Shown here in pieces: positions 27,368 through 36,160 of a DNA stretch of 42,604 nucleotides. Source of the DNA: Lachnospiraceae bacterium (GTDB taxonomy: Bacteria; Bacillota; Clostridia; Lachnospirales; Lachnospiraceae); NCBI GenBank assembly GCA_017623215.1, contig JAGAPO010000083.1:1-42604 (forward strand), given 5' to 3'. Position numbers and translations under genes: made by a program. Every line of letters begins with the position of its first letter. Within the stretch, counting starts at the first letter, position 1. Under the pieces are notes generated by a model. That model was given only the letters and a program-made list of their open reading frames with translations. It was not told the origin of the DNA and did no database searches.

Positions 27368-27652
27368 CGCAGAAAACCCCTTGAAAAAAGGCAATAAAAC
27401 GGTGATTTTATAGTCGTTTTTTTGCGCAATTTATAATCTCGTATTTTATAACGCAAATTGCCCGTAAAATTATAAAAGGGGTTGCCCCGTAACATACGGG
27501 AACATGTCGGTCCGCATGCCAGGTAAAAAAAGTATGAGGATGTAAAAATTTTTATAGTGCAAAAAGGAAGGAGAGCTAATAGAATGAAGGTATCCGGAGG
27601 GGATTCGGAGGACTAAGACAAAAGAACAATAAGCCAATACGGAGGTAACAGT
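27368..27652 (+). promoter_or_regulatory. Control region of the beta-helix gene
   Basis: This AT-rich stretch contains an inverted repeat (GCAATTT at 27426-27432 with AAATTGC at 27455-27461), a 6-bp palindrome CCCGTA-ACA-TACGGG (27486-27500) that could be an operator, a 23-bp box at 27538-27560 containing TATAGT (27553-27558) that recurs at 31508-31530, and a possible 10-codon leader frame (27584-27616) with its own GGAAGGAGAG. The -10 is plausible but no matching -35 is clear. Confidence 0.5.
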
Positions 27653-30600
27653 ATGCAGGTCTACAACAGCAAGCGAGACGTTGTATCTAACGTGACACAG
27701 GAAAATGGCCGATACACGATCGTCACCAATGCAAAGGATAATTTCTGGAACAGCGACAGCGTAACCTTTGTGTATGAGACATTCGAGTATCCATATGAGG
27801 AACGCAGCAGCTTTACGCTGGAGGCAACGATACAGGAACTGGAAGGCTGCGAACAGCAGGCGTCGACGGGAATTATGATCCGCAGTTCGGTGACGGACAG
27901 CGCGGCAAATGTGTTCCTGTGTGTGAGAAAACCGGCAATCTATGCGACCTGGCGTTCGACGGACGGTAATTTAACCAGATTCCAGGGAGTGAACTGGAGC
28001 AACCTTGGGGGCTTTTCGCTGCCCTGCAGTGTACGCCTGCATACGGTGGGCAACATCTTTACTGCGTATTATCGCGGCGGTGAAATGAAAGAGTGGAAGC
28101 GATTTGCCAGCGGATACGTGGAATTGGGAGTGAATCCGGCCTATGGTCTGGCGGCATACTCGTATAATACCGAGCAGACTATCCGGACCGTGATCGACGG
28201 ATTGTCCGCAAAGGTAACGAATTCTGCGCCGGTAACGAATTCCGTACCGACTGTGGATCCCGCACCGATTATAACCGACGACGTCCTGTTCTTAGAGAAT
28301 TTTGAAGAGGGAGTGCTGAAATCATACCCGGAAGGCCGCTATTCCTGGAGCCGGATCCGTTCGGCAAATATTGAGCCGACCATCGGAGCGGATGGCAGGC
28401 CGACGCTTGCATGGCATAAGGACCATATGAACGGAAGCCATTTCACAGGGAGCAAACACTGGGCGGACTATGCGTTCTCGCTCAATCTCCGTTTTGATGA
28501 AAGCTGCAGCCGGGAGGAAAAGAACACCTTCGGAGCGTATGTCAGACACCGTGAGATGGATTTCTATGGGGTCTTTCATTACGGAATCTATTTGACCAAT
28601 GGAAACAGGCTGGAAATTCGCAAGACCTTTACCCATGAGGCAAAATGGGCGGAGATCCTGCTGGCCGAGAGAGAGTTCCCTTATCTGCAGGATCCCGGAT
28701 GCTGGCATAATCTGCGGATTGAGGCATTCGACAACCATATCACCGTATTCTGGGATCGGGAAGAGGTTCTGGCATGCACGGATGAGGAGCTTTCGATATG
28801 CCCGGTAGGCGGAGTCGGCTTTCTGACAGAGGATACCTCGGTGTGGCTGGATGACTTTACCGTATATGAGCTTGCGGATCCGTTGGGAGGTGCCTACGAT
28901 AATCTGATCGGCGGCCTATGGGATCAGCCGGCACCCGCGGATTTTGTATATGATTATGAGGAGGGAGCAAACTACTCCCTGAGGGACTTTAAGGCATCGG
29001 ACAGAAGCGATGAGGGCGCTTCGGAAAAGAGCCCTGGGGAGAGTCCGGCCGAAGATACGGAAAGACAGGGCAAAGACGAGGAGGAAACAGTGAAGGCGCA
29101 TCCTAACTATCGAATCCTGCACACCGGCAACGTCTGGCAGTCTGCGAACGACATTGTGACCATCTTCGGCGACGGCTTGGGAAAAGATGTGAAATCGCTT
29201 GCGCTTTCCCGAATTTCTGACGAGAGAACGGACCAGGTATCCTACGTTCCGCGCGCCGGATACGATTATATCTGTCTGAAGGAGAGATACGTGCGTTGGG
29301 CAGAGGCGCTCAGACAGGATACTGCGCAGACCTCCATTACCTGCCCTATTATTCAGAAAACCCGGAACGCCTTCAAGTTCCGCCTGCCTGCCGATGCTCC
29401 GGATGGAATCTACTCGCTGCGCGTCTTCTATACGGATGACTCCGATGAGACGGTATATCTTAATGTGCCGCGCATTAACTTCGTTCTTGGTGATGAGGGC
29501 GATATGGCAACGCCTGGCGGCAGCATTCGGGTATGCGGTGAAAATATCTGTCCGGCAGACGCGCCTGAGATACCGCAGCTGTGCCTGAAGAGTGCGAAGC
29601 AGGAATATATCCTGGAGGCGGTAAGGAGTGAGCCGGATAATATGGCAGAGTTTGTACTTCCGGAGGATGCGGTCTGCGGCGAATACGAAGTGACCGTACA
29701 TAACGGCTTCGGAGACGGACGGTGCTGGTCCGTACCGAAGACGATTACGGTGGGAGGGAGCCCGAGAGAGAGCTGGCCGACAGAAGTATTTAACGTAAAG
29801 GACTACGGTGCGAAAGGAATAGGCTGCACTTACAATGACACCCCGGGAGTTATTCTGGCCCTGCGCGCGGCCGAGGCGAACGGAGGCGGTACCGTACTGC
29901 TTCCGCGCGGAACCTATATGCTTACGCATCCGATTACCGTACCGGAGAAGGTGCGTCTGCTCGGGGAGGGAATCGTTCGAAGCAAGATTATCTGGTATCC
30001 GTACAACTGGGATACGGACGAGCTGCCGGACTATACGATCCGGCTAAAGGGAAATGTTGAGATTTCGGGAATCGACTTCTCCGGAACCCGTCTGGGGCCG
30101 CTTTTTGTCGCGGGCGGCAAAGAGAGCCGGAATATCTACATTCACCGTTGTCGGATCTTCTTAACGCCGTATAACGCGGGACCGACGGACGCGCATCCGA
30201 TCGGAAACGGATGGCAGTCATATCAGCTCTGCGGAATGATTCGAAGGGAGACGAACTTCTGGACCCGCAGCAACGGACACATCACCTTTAAGTTTGAGAA
30301 CGTAACGAATGTGCAGCTATACGATAATAAGATAGACACACAGGCGAGCGGAGGCTTTTGGCTGAGAGCGTGCAAAGAGGTTTACCTTGCGCGCAACATC
30401 GCGAACTCGGGGATTTTCCTGAAGGAGTCGGCCAACGTGCTGGTGGAATACTGTGAAAATATGGGAACCGGCGCGGTTGAGGGCGACAATGTTTATTATG
30501 CGCATAATAAACAGGGCGAGTGCATCGAAAATAACCGTGAAGCAATGACCTCCGATCATGGAGGCTATTTTGAGAATAGCGACAGGCATTATATCCGTTC

Positions 30601-31381
30601 TGCAGACGATGCGGGATATGAATATGAATTGCCGTTCGCATGCGTTGACGGAAGTATGGTCGGAGCACAGGTTGTAATTCTGGAAGGACCCGGGGAAGGC
30701 CAGATGCGCCGAATTGTGGCGAACAGCGGCAGGCGCTTTACGCTGGAAAGTCCCTTTGCGATTCGTCCTGTAGACAGGGACAGCAAGATGAGTATTATGA
30801 GAGCGCGCTCCAACCTGCTTGCAGTCTCCAATTACATGTATAACGCAGGGGATTTCCAGTTCTACGGAACGCAGCTTAACTCCGTTGTCGCGCGGAATGA
30901 GTTTGAGAAGGTCCGCGGGTTAGTGGCACATGCCCAGGCCCCGCTCTATGACTCAACCCAGCAGAATTGGTATATTTCGGCGGTGAACAATCACTTCTGG
31001 GATGCGAATTTCCTGCATTTGAACGGGTGGGCCTCCGATCCTTCGACACAGATGTGCAAGCTGCGTTTTACGGCGAATGGAGGAGGGCGGAACATGCAGC
31101 TTTGCCCGCTGATACGCGGGAATGTTCTGGAGGATGGCTTTTATATTTCGGTTGAATCCGGCGAGAGGGAAGGCGCGATTGTTGGTCTGACCGTGCAGGG
31201 GAATTCCATATCGGAGGCGGACAAGGCAATCGTATCCCGGACAGGAGCGGGATGTGAAGGAATGCTGTTCGCGGATAACCGCGTAACAGACTCTGTGATT
31301 GACTATGTACTTCCGCAAAAGCCGGAATTCTTCGAGGCCGCACCGGAGACGGACAGCCCGCGGTATCTGTATCTGGAATAA
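27653..31381 (+). CDS. Multidomain right-handed beta-helix protein, polysaccharide-lyase-like
   Basis: A 1242-aa protein with several modules. A LamG/DUF1349-like beta sandwich spans about 1-190 and a second LamG-like sandwich about 215-415. An acidic, low-complexity linker follows (about 440-480). Ig/IPT-like beta modules span about 485-700. A pectate-lyase-superfamily beta-helix starts near residue 708 with FNVKDYGAKG and contains GGGTVLLPRGTYML and many turn repeats to the end. Proteins of this fold cleave or epimerise acidic and neutral polysaccharides, and catalytic residues cannot be assigned here. There is no signal peptide or membrane segment, so it looks cytosolic, which is unusual for such modules. 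The start at 27653 has GGAGGT at 27642-27647. It opens the carbohydrate locus and is closed by a terminator. Confidence 0.8.
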   Translation: MQVYNSKRDVVSNVTQENGRYTIVTNAKDNFWNSDSVTFVYETFEYPYEERSSFTLEATIQELEGCEQQASTGIMIRSSVTDSAANVFLCVRKPAIYATWRSTDGNLTRFQGVNWSNLGGFSLPCSVRLHTVGNIFTAYYRGGEMKEWKRFASGYVELGVNPAYGLAAYSYNTEQTIRTVIDGLSAKVTNSAPVTNSVPTVDPAPIITDDVLFLENFEEGVLKSYPEGRYSWSRIRSANIEPTIGADGRPTLAWHKDHMNGSHFTGSKHWADYAFSLNLRFDESCSREEKNTFGAYVRHREMDFYGVFHYGIYLTNGNRLEIRKTFTHEAKWAEILLAEREFPYLQDPGCWHNLRIEAFDNHITVFWDREEVLACTDEELSICPVGGVGFLTEDTSVWLDDFTVYELADPLGGAYDNLIGGLWDQPAPADFVYDYEEGANYSLRDFKASDRSDEGASEKSPGESPAEDTERQGKDEEETVKAHPNYRILHTGNVWQSANDIVTIFGDGLGKDVKSLALSRISDERTDQVSYVPRAGYDYICLKERYVRWAEALRQDTAQTSITCPIIQKTRNAFKFRLPADAPDGIYSLRVFYTDDSDETVYLNVPRINFVLGDEGDMATPGGSIRVCGENICPADAPEIPQLCLKSAKQEYILEAVRSEPDNMAEFVLPEDAVCGEYEVTVHNGFGDGRCWSVPKTITVGGSPRESWPTEVFNVKDYGAKGIGCTYNDTPGVILALRAAEANGGGTVLLPRGTYMLTHPITVPEKVRLLGEGIVRSKIIWYPYNWDTDELPDYTIRLKGNVEISGIDFSGTRLGPLFVAGGKESRNIYIHRCRIFLTPYNAGPTDAHPIGNGWQSYQLCGMIRRETNFWTRSNGHITFKFENVTNVQLYDNKIDTQASGGFWLRACKEVYLARNIANSGIFLKESANVLVEYCENMGTGAVEGDNVYYAHNKQGECIENNREAMTSDHGGYFENSDRHYIRSADDAGYEYELPFACVDGSMVGAQVVILEGPGEGQMRRIVANSGRRFTLESPFAIRPVDRDSKMSIMRARSNLLAVSNYMYNAGDFQFYGTQLNSVVARNEFEKVRGLVAHAQAPLYDSTQQNWYISAVNNHFWDANFLHLNGWASDPSTQMCKLRFTANGGGRNMQLCPLIRGNVLEDGFYISVESGEREGAIVGLTVQGNSISEADKAIVSRTGAGCEGMLFADNRVTDSVIDYVLPQKPEFFEAAPETDSPRYLYLE

Positions 31382-31400
31382 CGGGAAAAGAATGCGAATA

Positions 31401-31450
31401 GAGAAAAAAGCCTGCTGATGACTGCAATCGTCATGCAGGCTTTTTTCTCT
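31401..31450. terminator. Intrinsic terminator after the beta-helix gene
   Basis: GAGAAAAAAGCCTGC and GCAGGCTTTTTTCTC form a long stem, with an inner ATGAC/GTCAT pairing and an internal loop. The T-run (31441-31446) makes it a strong + strand terminator, and the A-run gives activity on the - strand too. The beta-helix gene and the ABC genes are therefore separate transcripts. Confidence 0.9.
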
Positions 31451-31507
31451 TTCCGTGTTGCCGCCTTTGCCATCTTTAACAGTAAAAGCGAGGTAAAGAA
31501 TTTTACA

Positions 31508-31556
31508 GGATGTAATTTTTTTTATAGTGACAGTACACTGTGCTTGGGTTTACAAT
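31508..31556 (+). promoter_or_regulatory. Shared box and likely promoter of the ABC/surface operon
   Basis: Positions 31508-31530 repeat the box at 27538-27560: GGATGTAA, three variable bases, then TTTTTATAGTG. Downstream, GTGACA (31527-31532) and TACAAT (31551-31556) are 18 bp apart and could be the actual -35/-10, which would place the box just upstream of or across the -35. The box may be a regulator site or part of an alternative promoter. Confidence 0.5.
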
Positions 31557-31596
31557 AATATTGTCCAAAATTAAACAGACAAAAGGAGGATAAATT

Positions 31597-33090
31597 ATGA
31601 AAAAATCACAGAAGCTTCTTGCGATCGGACTCGCGGCAATCATGACGATCTCTCTTGCGGCATGCGGCGGCAGCGATAACAAGGAGTCGACAACAGCGGG
31701 CACGAAGGAGTCGACGACAGCAGGAACTACGGCAGCCACAACCAAGGCGGACGAGTCCGCAACAGAGCCGACGACAGAAGAGGCGGCGGAAAAGCCGTAT
31801 GAAGGAATGACGATGACCGTATTCTCGGATCTGGATCTGAGTGCGGGCGGTAATGAGGATTCCTGGTACTGGGCAGCTCTGGTTCATCATGCTCTGGATG
31901 AGTGGTGTGAGGAGAACGGTGCGACCTGGGAGCAGATGAATTCGAGAGACCTTAACGTATTAATGGCGGCGATTGCGTCAGGAAGATCTCCGGAATTATA
32001 TTACAGCTATCAGCACTGGCCGCAGCTTGCGAACCTCGGGTTGGTAGAATCGATTACCGATTACTACGATGAGCTGGCCGAGAAGTACGGCAATTTCTAT
32101 CTTGATCTGATGGAGTACAAGGGAGATTACTATGGAGTCAACCTTCCCTGGAACGAAGTAACGATGATTATGTATGACAGAACCGTATTCGAAGAGCTCG
32201 GAGTGAAGACTCCCAAGGAGTATTTTCTGGAAGGCAACTGGACCTTCGAGACCTGGGCGAATGTAGCACAGGAAGTTACGAAGGATCTGGACGGCGATGG
32301 CGTGAACGATTACGTCGGTGCTTCGACCGGTCAGGTGGCGAGTGCGATGTGTCCGCCTCTTGTACAGCAGGACGATGGAACCCTGACATCCCTTGCGGAT
32401 GGGGAGAGATGGTACGACATGGCTCAGATCCTGTATAATGGAGTATCGGTTCATAAGTCCATGGTCGCAAAGAATTATGTCAACCCGAAGCAGTATGACG
32501 AAGGATATGTGGTAATGGGAATCTCACCGGTTGACATCTGGGAAGCCGGAACTACGATGAGTATGCTGTATACAGATAATCAGGGACATGTGATCGAGAC
32601 CGTTCCGACTCCGATGTGGAAAGAGGACGACCCGGACTACTTCAGCAAGGTTAACTTCTTCCAGTTCGCCATTCCGAAGGGAACCGTAAGCTTGGACGCA
32701 TCCGTATCCCTGATGGATTACATCTTGGAGGCAGGCTGTGCGATGGAGATGCAGCCCTCCGGTCTGACCAACTATGAGTTTACCGGACTTCGCGGAACGA
32801 CCGAAGAGAGCAAGGCATATATCGAGTACAGGAAAGAGAAGTACGATACCACGATGGCGGAGATGAAGGCAATACCCGAATACGACGCAGAGTATCAGCA
32901 GGCGGTTCTTGATTGGATTGATCAGTATCCTCGCTTAACTGACCAGACTTATACGGATGTGACTTATAATGTAACAATGCAGGGGGAGTCGGTATTCTAT
33001 TCTTCGCCCGCAGCAACTGCGATTCCGACTTTCAGCGAGGCGGTAAAAGCACAGTGCGAGAAGTATAATGCTACCTATATCTTTAATTAA
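31597..33090 (+). CDS. Lipoprotein extracellular solute-binding protein (sugar ABC importer)
   Basis: A 497-aa family 1-type solute-binding protein. It has a lipoprotein signal peptide with lipobox LAAC and the lipid-modified Cys23. A Thr/Ser/Ala/Glu-rich linker (about 25-68) encoded partly by a 24-bp tandem repeat (31681-31728) is followed by the mature binding domain, with typical segments such as YGVNLPWNEVTMIMYDRTVFEELGV and GNWTFETWANVAQEV. It would capture an oligosaccharide outside the membrane and hand it to the permeases encoded downstream. AAAGGAGG lies before the ATG. It is followed by two hairpins, which may let it be made in excess over the permeases. Confidence 0.88.
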   Translation: MKKSQKLLAIGLAAIMTISLAACGGSDNKESTTAGTKESTTAGTTAATTKADESATEPTTEEAAEKPYEGMTMTVFSDLDLSAGGNEDSWYWAALVHHALDEWCEENGATWEQMNSRDLNVLMAAIASGRSPELYYSYQHWPQLANLGLVESITDYYDELAEKYGNFYLDLMEYKGDYYGVNLPWNEVTMIMYDRTVFEELGVKTPKEYFLEGNWTFETWANVAQEVTKDLDGDGVNDYVGASTGQVASAMCPPLVQQDDGTLTSLADGERWYDMAQILYNGVSVHKSMVAKNYVNPKQYDEGYVVMGISPVDIWEAGTTMSMLYTDNQGHVIETVPTPMWKEDDPDYFSKVNFFQFAIPKGTVSLDASVSLMDYILEAGCAMEMQPSGLTNYEFTGLRGTTEESKAYIEYRKEKYDTTMAEMKAIPEYDAEYQQAVLDWIDQYPRLTDQTYTDVTYNVTMQGESVFYSSPAATAIPTFSEAVKAQCEKYNATYIFN

Positions 33091-33103
33091 TCGTTCGCTT
33101 GGA

Positions 33104-33180
33104 TGGAACGGGCTTTTCTTGCAAAGCCCGTTCCATAATTTAAGGTCCCTGATTCTTGAAAGTGAAAAAAAGAATCAGGG
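33104..33180 (+). other. Two tandem hairpins between the binding-protein genes
   Basis: A 13-bp stem (33104-33116 with 33123-33135) is followed by an 11-bp stem (CCCTGATTCTT at 33147-33157 with 33170-33180). Neither has a clean T-run. Stems placed after a binding-protein gene commonly stabilise the upstream mRNA or cause partial termination. Confidence 0.6.
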
Positions 33181-33210
33181 GGCGGAAGACAACGCAGAAT
33201 GGAGGAAAGC

Positions 33211-36063
33211 ATGAAGAGTTCCGGAATACGGTTGATGCGTATTTTAGCAATATTACTTTGTGTGTGTCTGGCCGCACCGGTACCAGTACAGGCCGAAGAT
33301 GCACAGTCTGCGAAGCAGGGACAGACAGAAGCAGCGATGTCCGTGACATCGAACAGGAGTGACAGAATTGCTTATTACTATTATATCCGGGAGTATTCCG
33401 ACGCGGCAAAGCCAAGGGAAACGATTGAGGTGAAGTTAGAACCGGTTGAAGAATATTCGAACGCGGCCAGTCCTTATCAGAATCTGGAGGGCTCGGAAAA
33501 AGGACTTCGTATCGGAGATGAGGAAGGGCAGGTCACCTTTCGGGCAGAGATACCCGAGAGCGGTTTGTATAATATCGCGCTGACCTATCTTGCTCTGGCA
33601 GAAAGCAGCGCGGCGCTTACCGTCGGCATCCTGATTGATCAGGAGCTTCCCTATGCGGAAGCATATACCTGTCCGCTGAGCCGGACCTTCCTGAATGGGG
33701 GAATTCGGCAGGACGAAGAAGGCAATGATGTCCGGCCGAACTTTTGGCAGGCTCAGGTGTGGCAGACCGAGTACCTGTCGGATCAGACCGGAGTGAATGG
33801 AGAATTGTATTTTTATCTGGAGAAAGGGGAACATCTGATTACTCTTGTAACGGACGGCGTTCCTTTCCTGCTTGAGAGTATGACCATTGGGCAGAAGCCC
33901 ACTATCTTATCTTATGAGGATTACATATCTCTTCACAGACAAAAAGGACATAGTGCTACGGAAGGAATTATCCGAAAGGTTCAGGCGGAACAGGTTAGTT
34001 CGCAGTCCAGCTCCATGTTATGGCCAATCTCGGACAGAACCAGTCCGTTAACCGAACCATTTGATTATAGTTTGACCAAATTGAATACAGTGGGCGGCAG
34101 TCAGTGGAAGACACCGGGACAGTGGATTAGCTGGGAGGTCGAAGTTCCGGAAGATGGATTTTATCATATCGGGATCAAATACAGACAGAATTATCTGGAA
34201 GGCCTGTATTCTTCCCGCCGCATTTTAATAGATGGAGAGGTTCCGTTCGCGGAATTTGAACGTGTTCGCTTCGACTATGACAGCGAATGGCAGATGAAGA
34301 CGCTGGGCAATGAATATGGAGAACCCTACAGCATCTATCTGACAGCCGGGACACACACGCTGACGATGGAGAATGTAATCGGAGATTTGGATACGACGCT
34401 GGATGTTCTTCAGACAGCGATATCCAATCTGAATGAGTTGTATATCTCGATTGTTATGGTCACGGGCACGGATCCGGATCCGTATCGGGATTATTATATC
34501 AGAAGAACGTTCCCGGAGCTTGCTGATGAACTGACCAAGAATGCGAATATGCTGTTTGCAGAAGCGGAGCGGCTGGTTGAGCTGGTCGGCGAGAAGGGAA
34601 GTGAATCGGCATTCCTTGAAAATATCGCATATGATCTGCTTACCTATGCGAAAGATGTGGAAGGGTTCACATATGAGGGGTGGATTTCCAATTTAAAGAC
34701 AAATATTACCAGTTTGAGCAATAAAGTATCGGAGCTTGGCGAGCAGGCGTTGGATATCGACTATTTTGTGATTGAATCCCCGGATATCGAGCTGCCGGAT
34801 GTAACACCGAGTTTTTGGCAGTGGGTCAAGTATCATGTGGGGCTTTTTGTATCCAGCTTTACCACGACAAAGCAAGAGGAAGAAATGGAAGAAAGAACGG
34901 TCAGAGTCTGGATGACAGGAGGCAATGAGCAATATCAGATTATGAAGGATATGATTGCGGATATGTTCACCCCTGAGACCGGAATTACGGTTGACCTGGA
35001 ATTAAGCTCGGGAAGCCTGGTTCAGGCGTCCGTATCCGGAATCGGTCCGGATGTATCAATCGGCGTGGACGCGGATACGGTCGTGAATCTGGCTCTGCGA
35101 GGCGCACTGCAGGATGTCTCAGGGCTTCCGGGCTTTGAAGAATTGCAGTCGGAATTTATTGAGGGATCGTTTGTACCGTTTATGTTGGAAGGAAAGACCT
35201 ACGGAGTTCCCAATACGAATGCATTCACCATGATGTTCGTACGGACGGATATCTTCGAGGATCTGGGACTTTCCATTCCGACTACGTGGGATGAAATGCG
35301 GGCGGTCGTGCGGGTACTGCAGCGCAATAACATGGAGGCGGCTGTAGATCCGGGCTTTGCAACGCTTCTGTATCAGAATGGCGGAAGCTATTTTGACGAA
35401 GGACTGACGAAGGTTCTGTTCACCGAAGAGATCGCGATAGACGCATTTACGCAGGTTACAGAGAACTATACCAAATATGGCTATCCGCTCACCTATGATT
35501 TTGCCAACCGCTTCCGAACCGGTGAGATGCCGGTTGGACTTGCAGAATACACGTTATATAATACGCTGCAGTTTACAGCCCCGGAGTTGAACGGGCTTTG
35601 GGAAATGGTTCCGATGCCGGGCACGGTCAGAGAGGACGGAACCGTTGATTATACACAGGTAGAGCAGAACGGTACCGGAACCGTGCTTCTGGATATCAAT
35701 GATAACGTGGAAGCGGGTTGGGAGTTCATGCGCTGGTGGTGCGGTGCAGAGGCACAGGCGCGGTATGCGAAGGATCTGGAAGCAGCCCTTGGAACTGTCA
35801 GCAGATACACGCCGGTGAATCTAAAGGCGTTCAAGGAGATCGACTGGTCCGCGAAGGAGCAGCAGCAGCTGTTAAAGCAGGCGGAAAGCCTGGTATATAT
35901 GCCGAATGTTCCGGGAGGCTACTATATCGCACGCGGTATCAATAATGCGTTTCGTTCGGTCCTTTATGACGGAGCGAATGTAAGAAAGATACTTACGAAC
36001 TGGACTACGAAGATTAACGAAGAGATTGCAAGAAAACGCGCGGAGTTCCAGCTGAATAATTGA
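33211..36063 (+). CDS. Secreted fusion of CBM-like domains with a solute-binding protein
   Basis: This 950-aa protein starts with a Sec signal peptide (about 1-28, likely cleavage after VQA). Two beta-sandwich, CBM6/CBM35-like regions follow (about 50-235 and 240-410; the second has GQWISWEVEVPEDGFYHIGI and YLTAGTHTLTMENV). A helical region spans about 420-530. A family 1-type solute-binding domain (about 562-950) includes TFVPFMLEGK-like and TNAFTMMFVRTDIFEDLGL segments. A binding protein of the ABC type joined to glycan-binding modules is unusual. No lipobox is seen (the residue before the cysteine is Leu), so how it stays at the cell is unclear. The ATG at 33211 has GGAGG at 33201-33205. 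Confidence 0.8.
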   Translation: MKSSGIRLMRILAILLCVCLAAPVPVQAEDAQSAKQGQTEAAMSVTSNRSDRIAYYYYIREYSDAAKPRETIEVKLEPVEEYSNAASPYQNLEGSEKGLRIGDEEGQVTFRAEIPESGLYNIALTYLALAESSAALTVGILIDQELPYAEAYTCPLSRTFLNGGIRQDEEGNDVRPNFWQAQVWQTEYLSDQTGVNGELYFYLEKGEHLITLVTDGVPFLLESMTIGQKPTILSYEDYISLHRQKGHSATEGIIRKVQAEQVSSQSSSMLWPISDRTSPLTEPFDYSLTKLNTVGGSQWKTPGQWISWEVEVPEDGFYHIGIKYRQNYLEGLYSSRRILIDGEVPFAEFERVRFDYDSEWQMKTLGNEYGEPYSIYLTAGTHTLTMENVIGDLDTTLDVLQTAISNLNELYISIVMVTGTDPDPYRDYYIRRTFPELADELTKNANMLFAEAERLVELVGEKGSESAFLENIAYDLLTYAKDVEGFTYEGWISNLKTNITSLSNKVSELGEQALDIDYFVIESPDIELPDVTPSFWQWVKYHVGLFVSSFTTTKQEEEMEERTVRVWMTGGNEQYQIMKDMIADMFTPETGITVDLELSSGSLVQASVSGIGPDVSIGVDADTVVNLALRGALQDVSGLPGFEELQSEFIEGSFVPFMLEGKTYGVPNTNAFTMMFVRTDIFEDLGLSIPTTWDEMRAVVRVLQRNNMEAAVDPGFATLLYQNGGSYFDEGLTKVLFTEEIAIDAFTQVTENYTKYGYPLTYDFANRFRTGEMPVGLAEYTLYNTLQFTAPELNGLWEMVPMPGTVREDGTVDYTQVEQNGTGTVLLDINDNVEAGWEFMRWWCGAEAQARYAKDLEAALGTVSRYTPVNLKAFKEIDWSAKEQQQLLKQAESLVYMPNVPGGYYIARGINNAFRSVLYDGANVRKILTNWTTKINEEIARKRAEFQLNN

Positions 36064-36081
36064 TGCAGAGGATGGGTGCGG

Positions 36082-36118
36082 GCAGGGGAATCGCGGCCTG
36101 ACGGGACCGATCCCCTGC
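36082..36118 (+). other. Hairpin between the CBM-SBP gene and the permease genes
   Basis: An 8-bp stem (GCAGGGGA at 36082-36089 with 36111-36118) with a 21-base loop, followed by TGATAAAAAAGATTTTT. It may set relative expression of binding proteins and permeases. A full terminator is not evident. Confidence 0.45.
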
Positions 36119-36160
36119 TGATAAAAAAGATTTTTCTAATGACAGAAATGGAGATCATAT

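Noticed and set aside
28916..29929. Long - strand open frame (337 codons) opposite the beta-helix gene
   Set aside because: It mirrors the codon pattern of the + strand gene, has no ribosome binding site, and the translation is rich in Arg with no recognisable domain.
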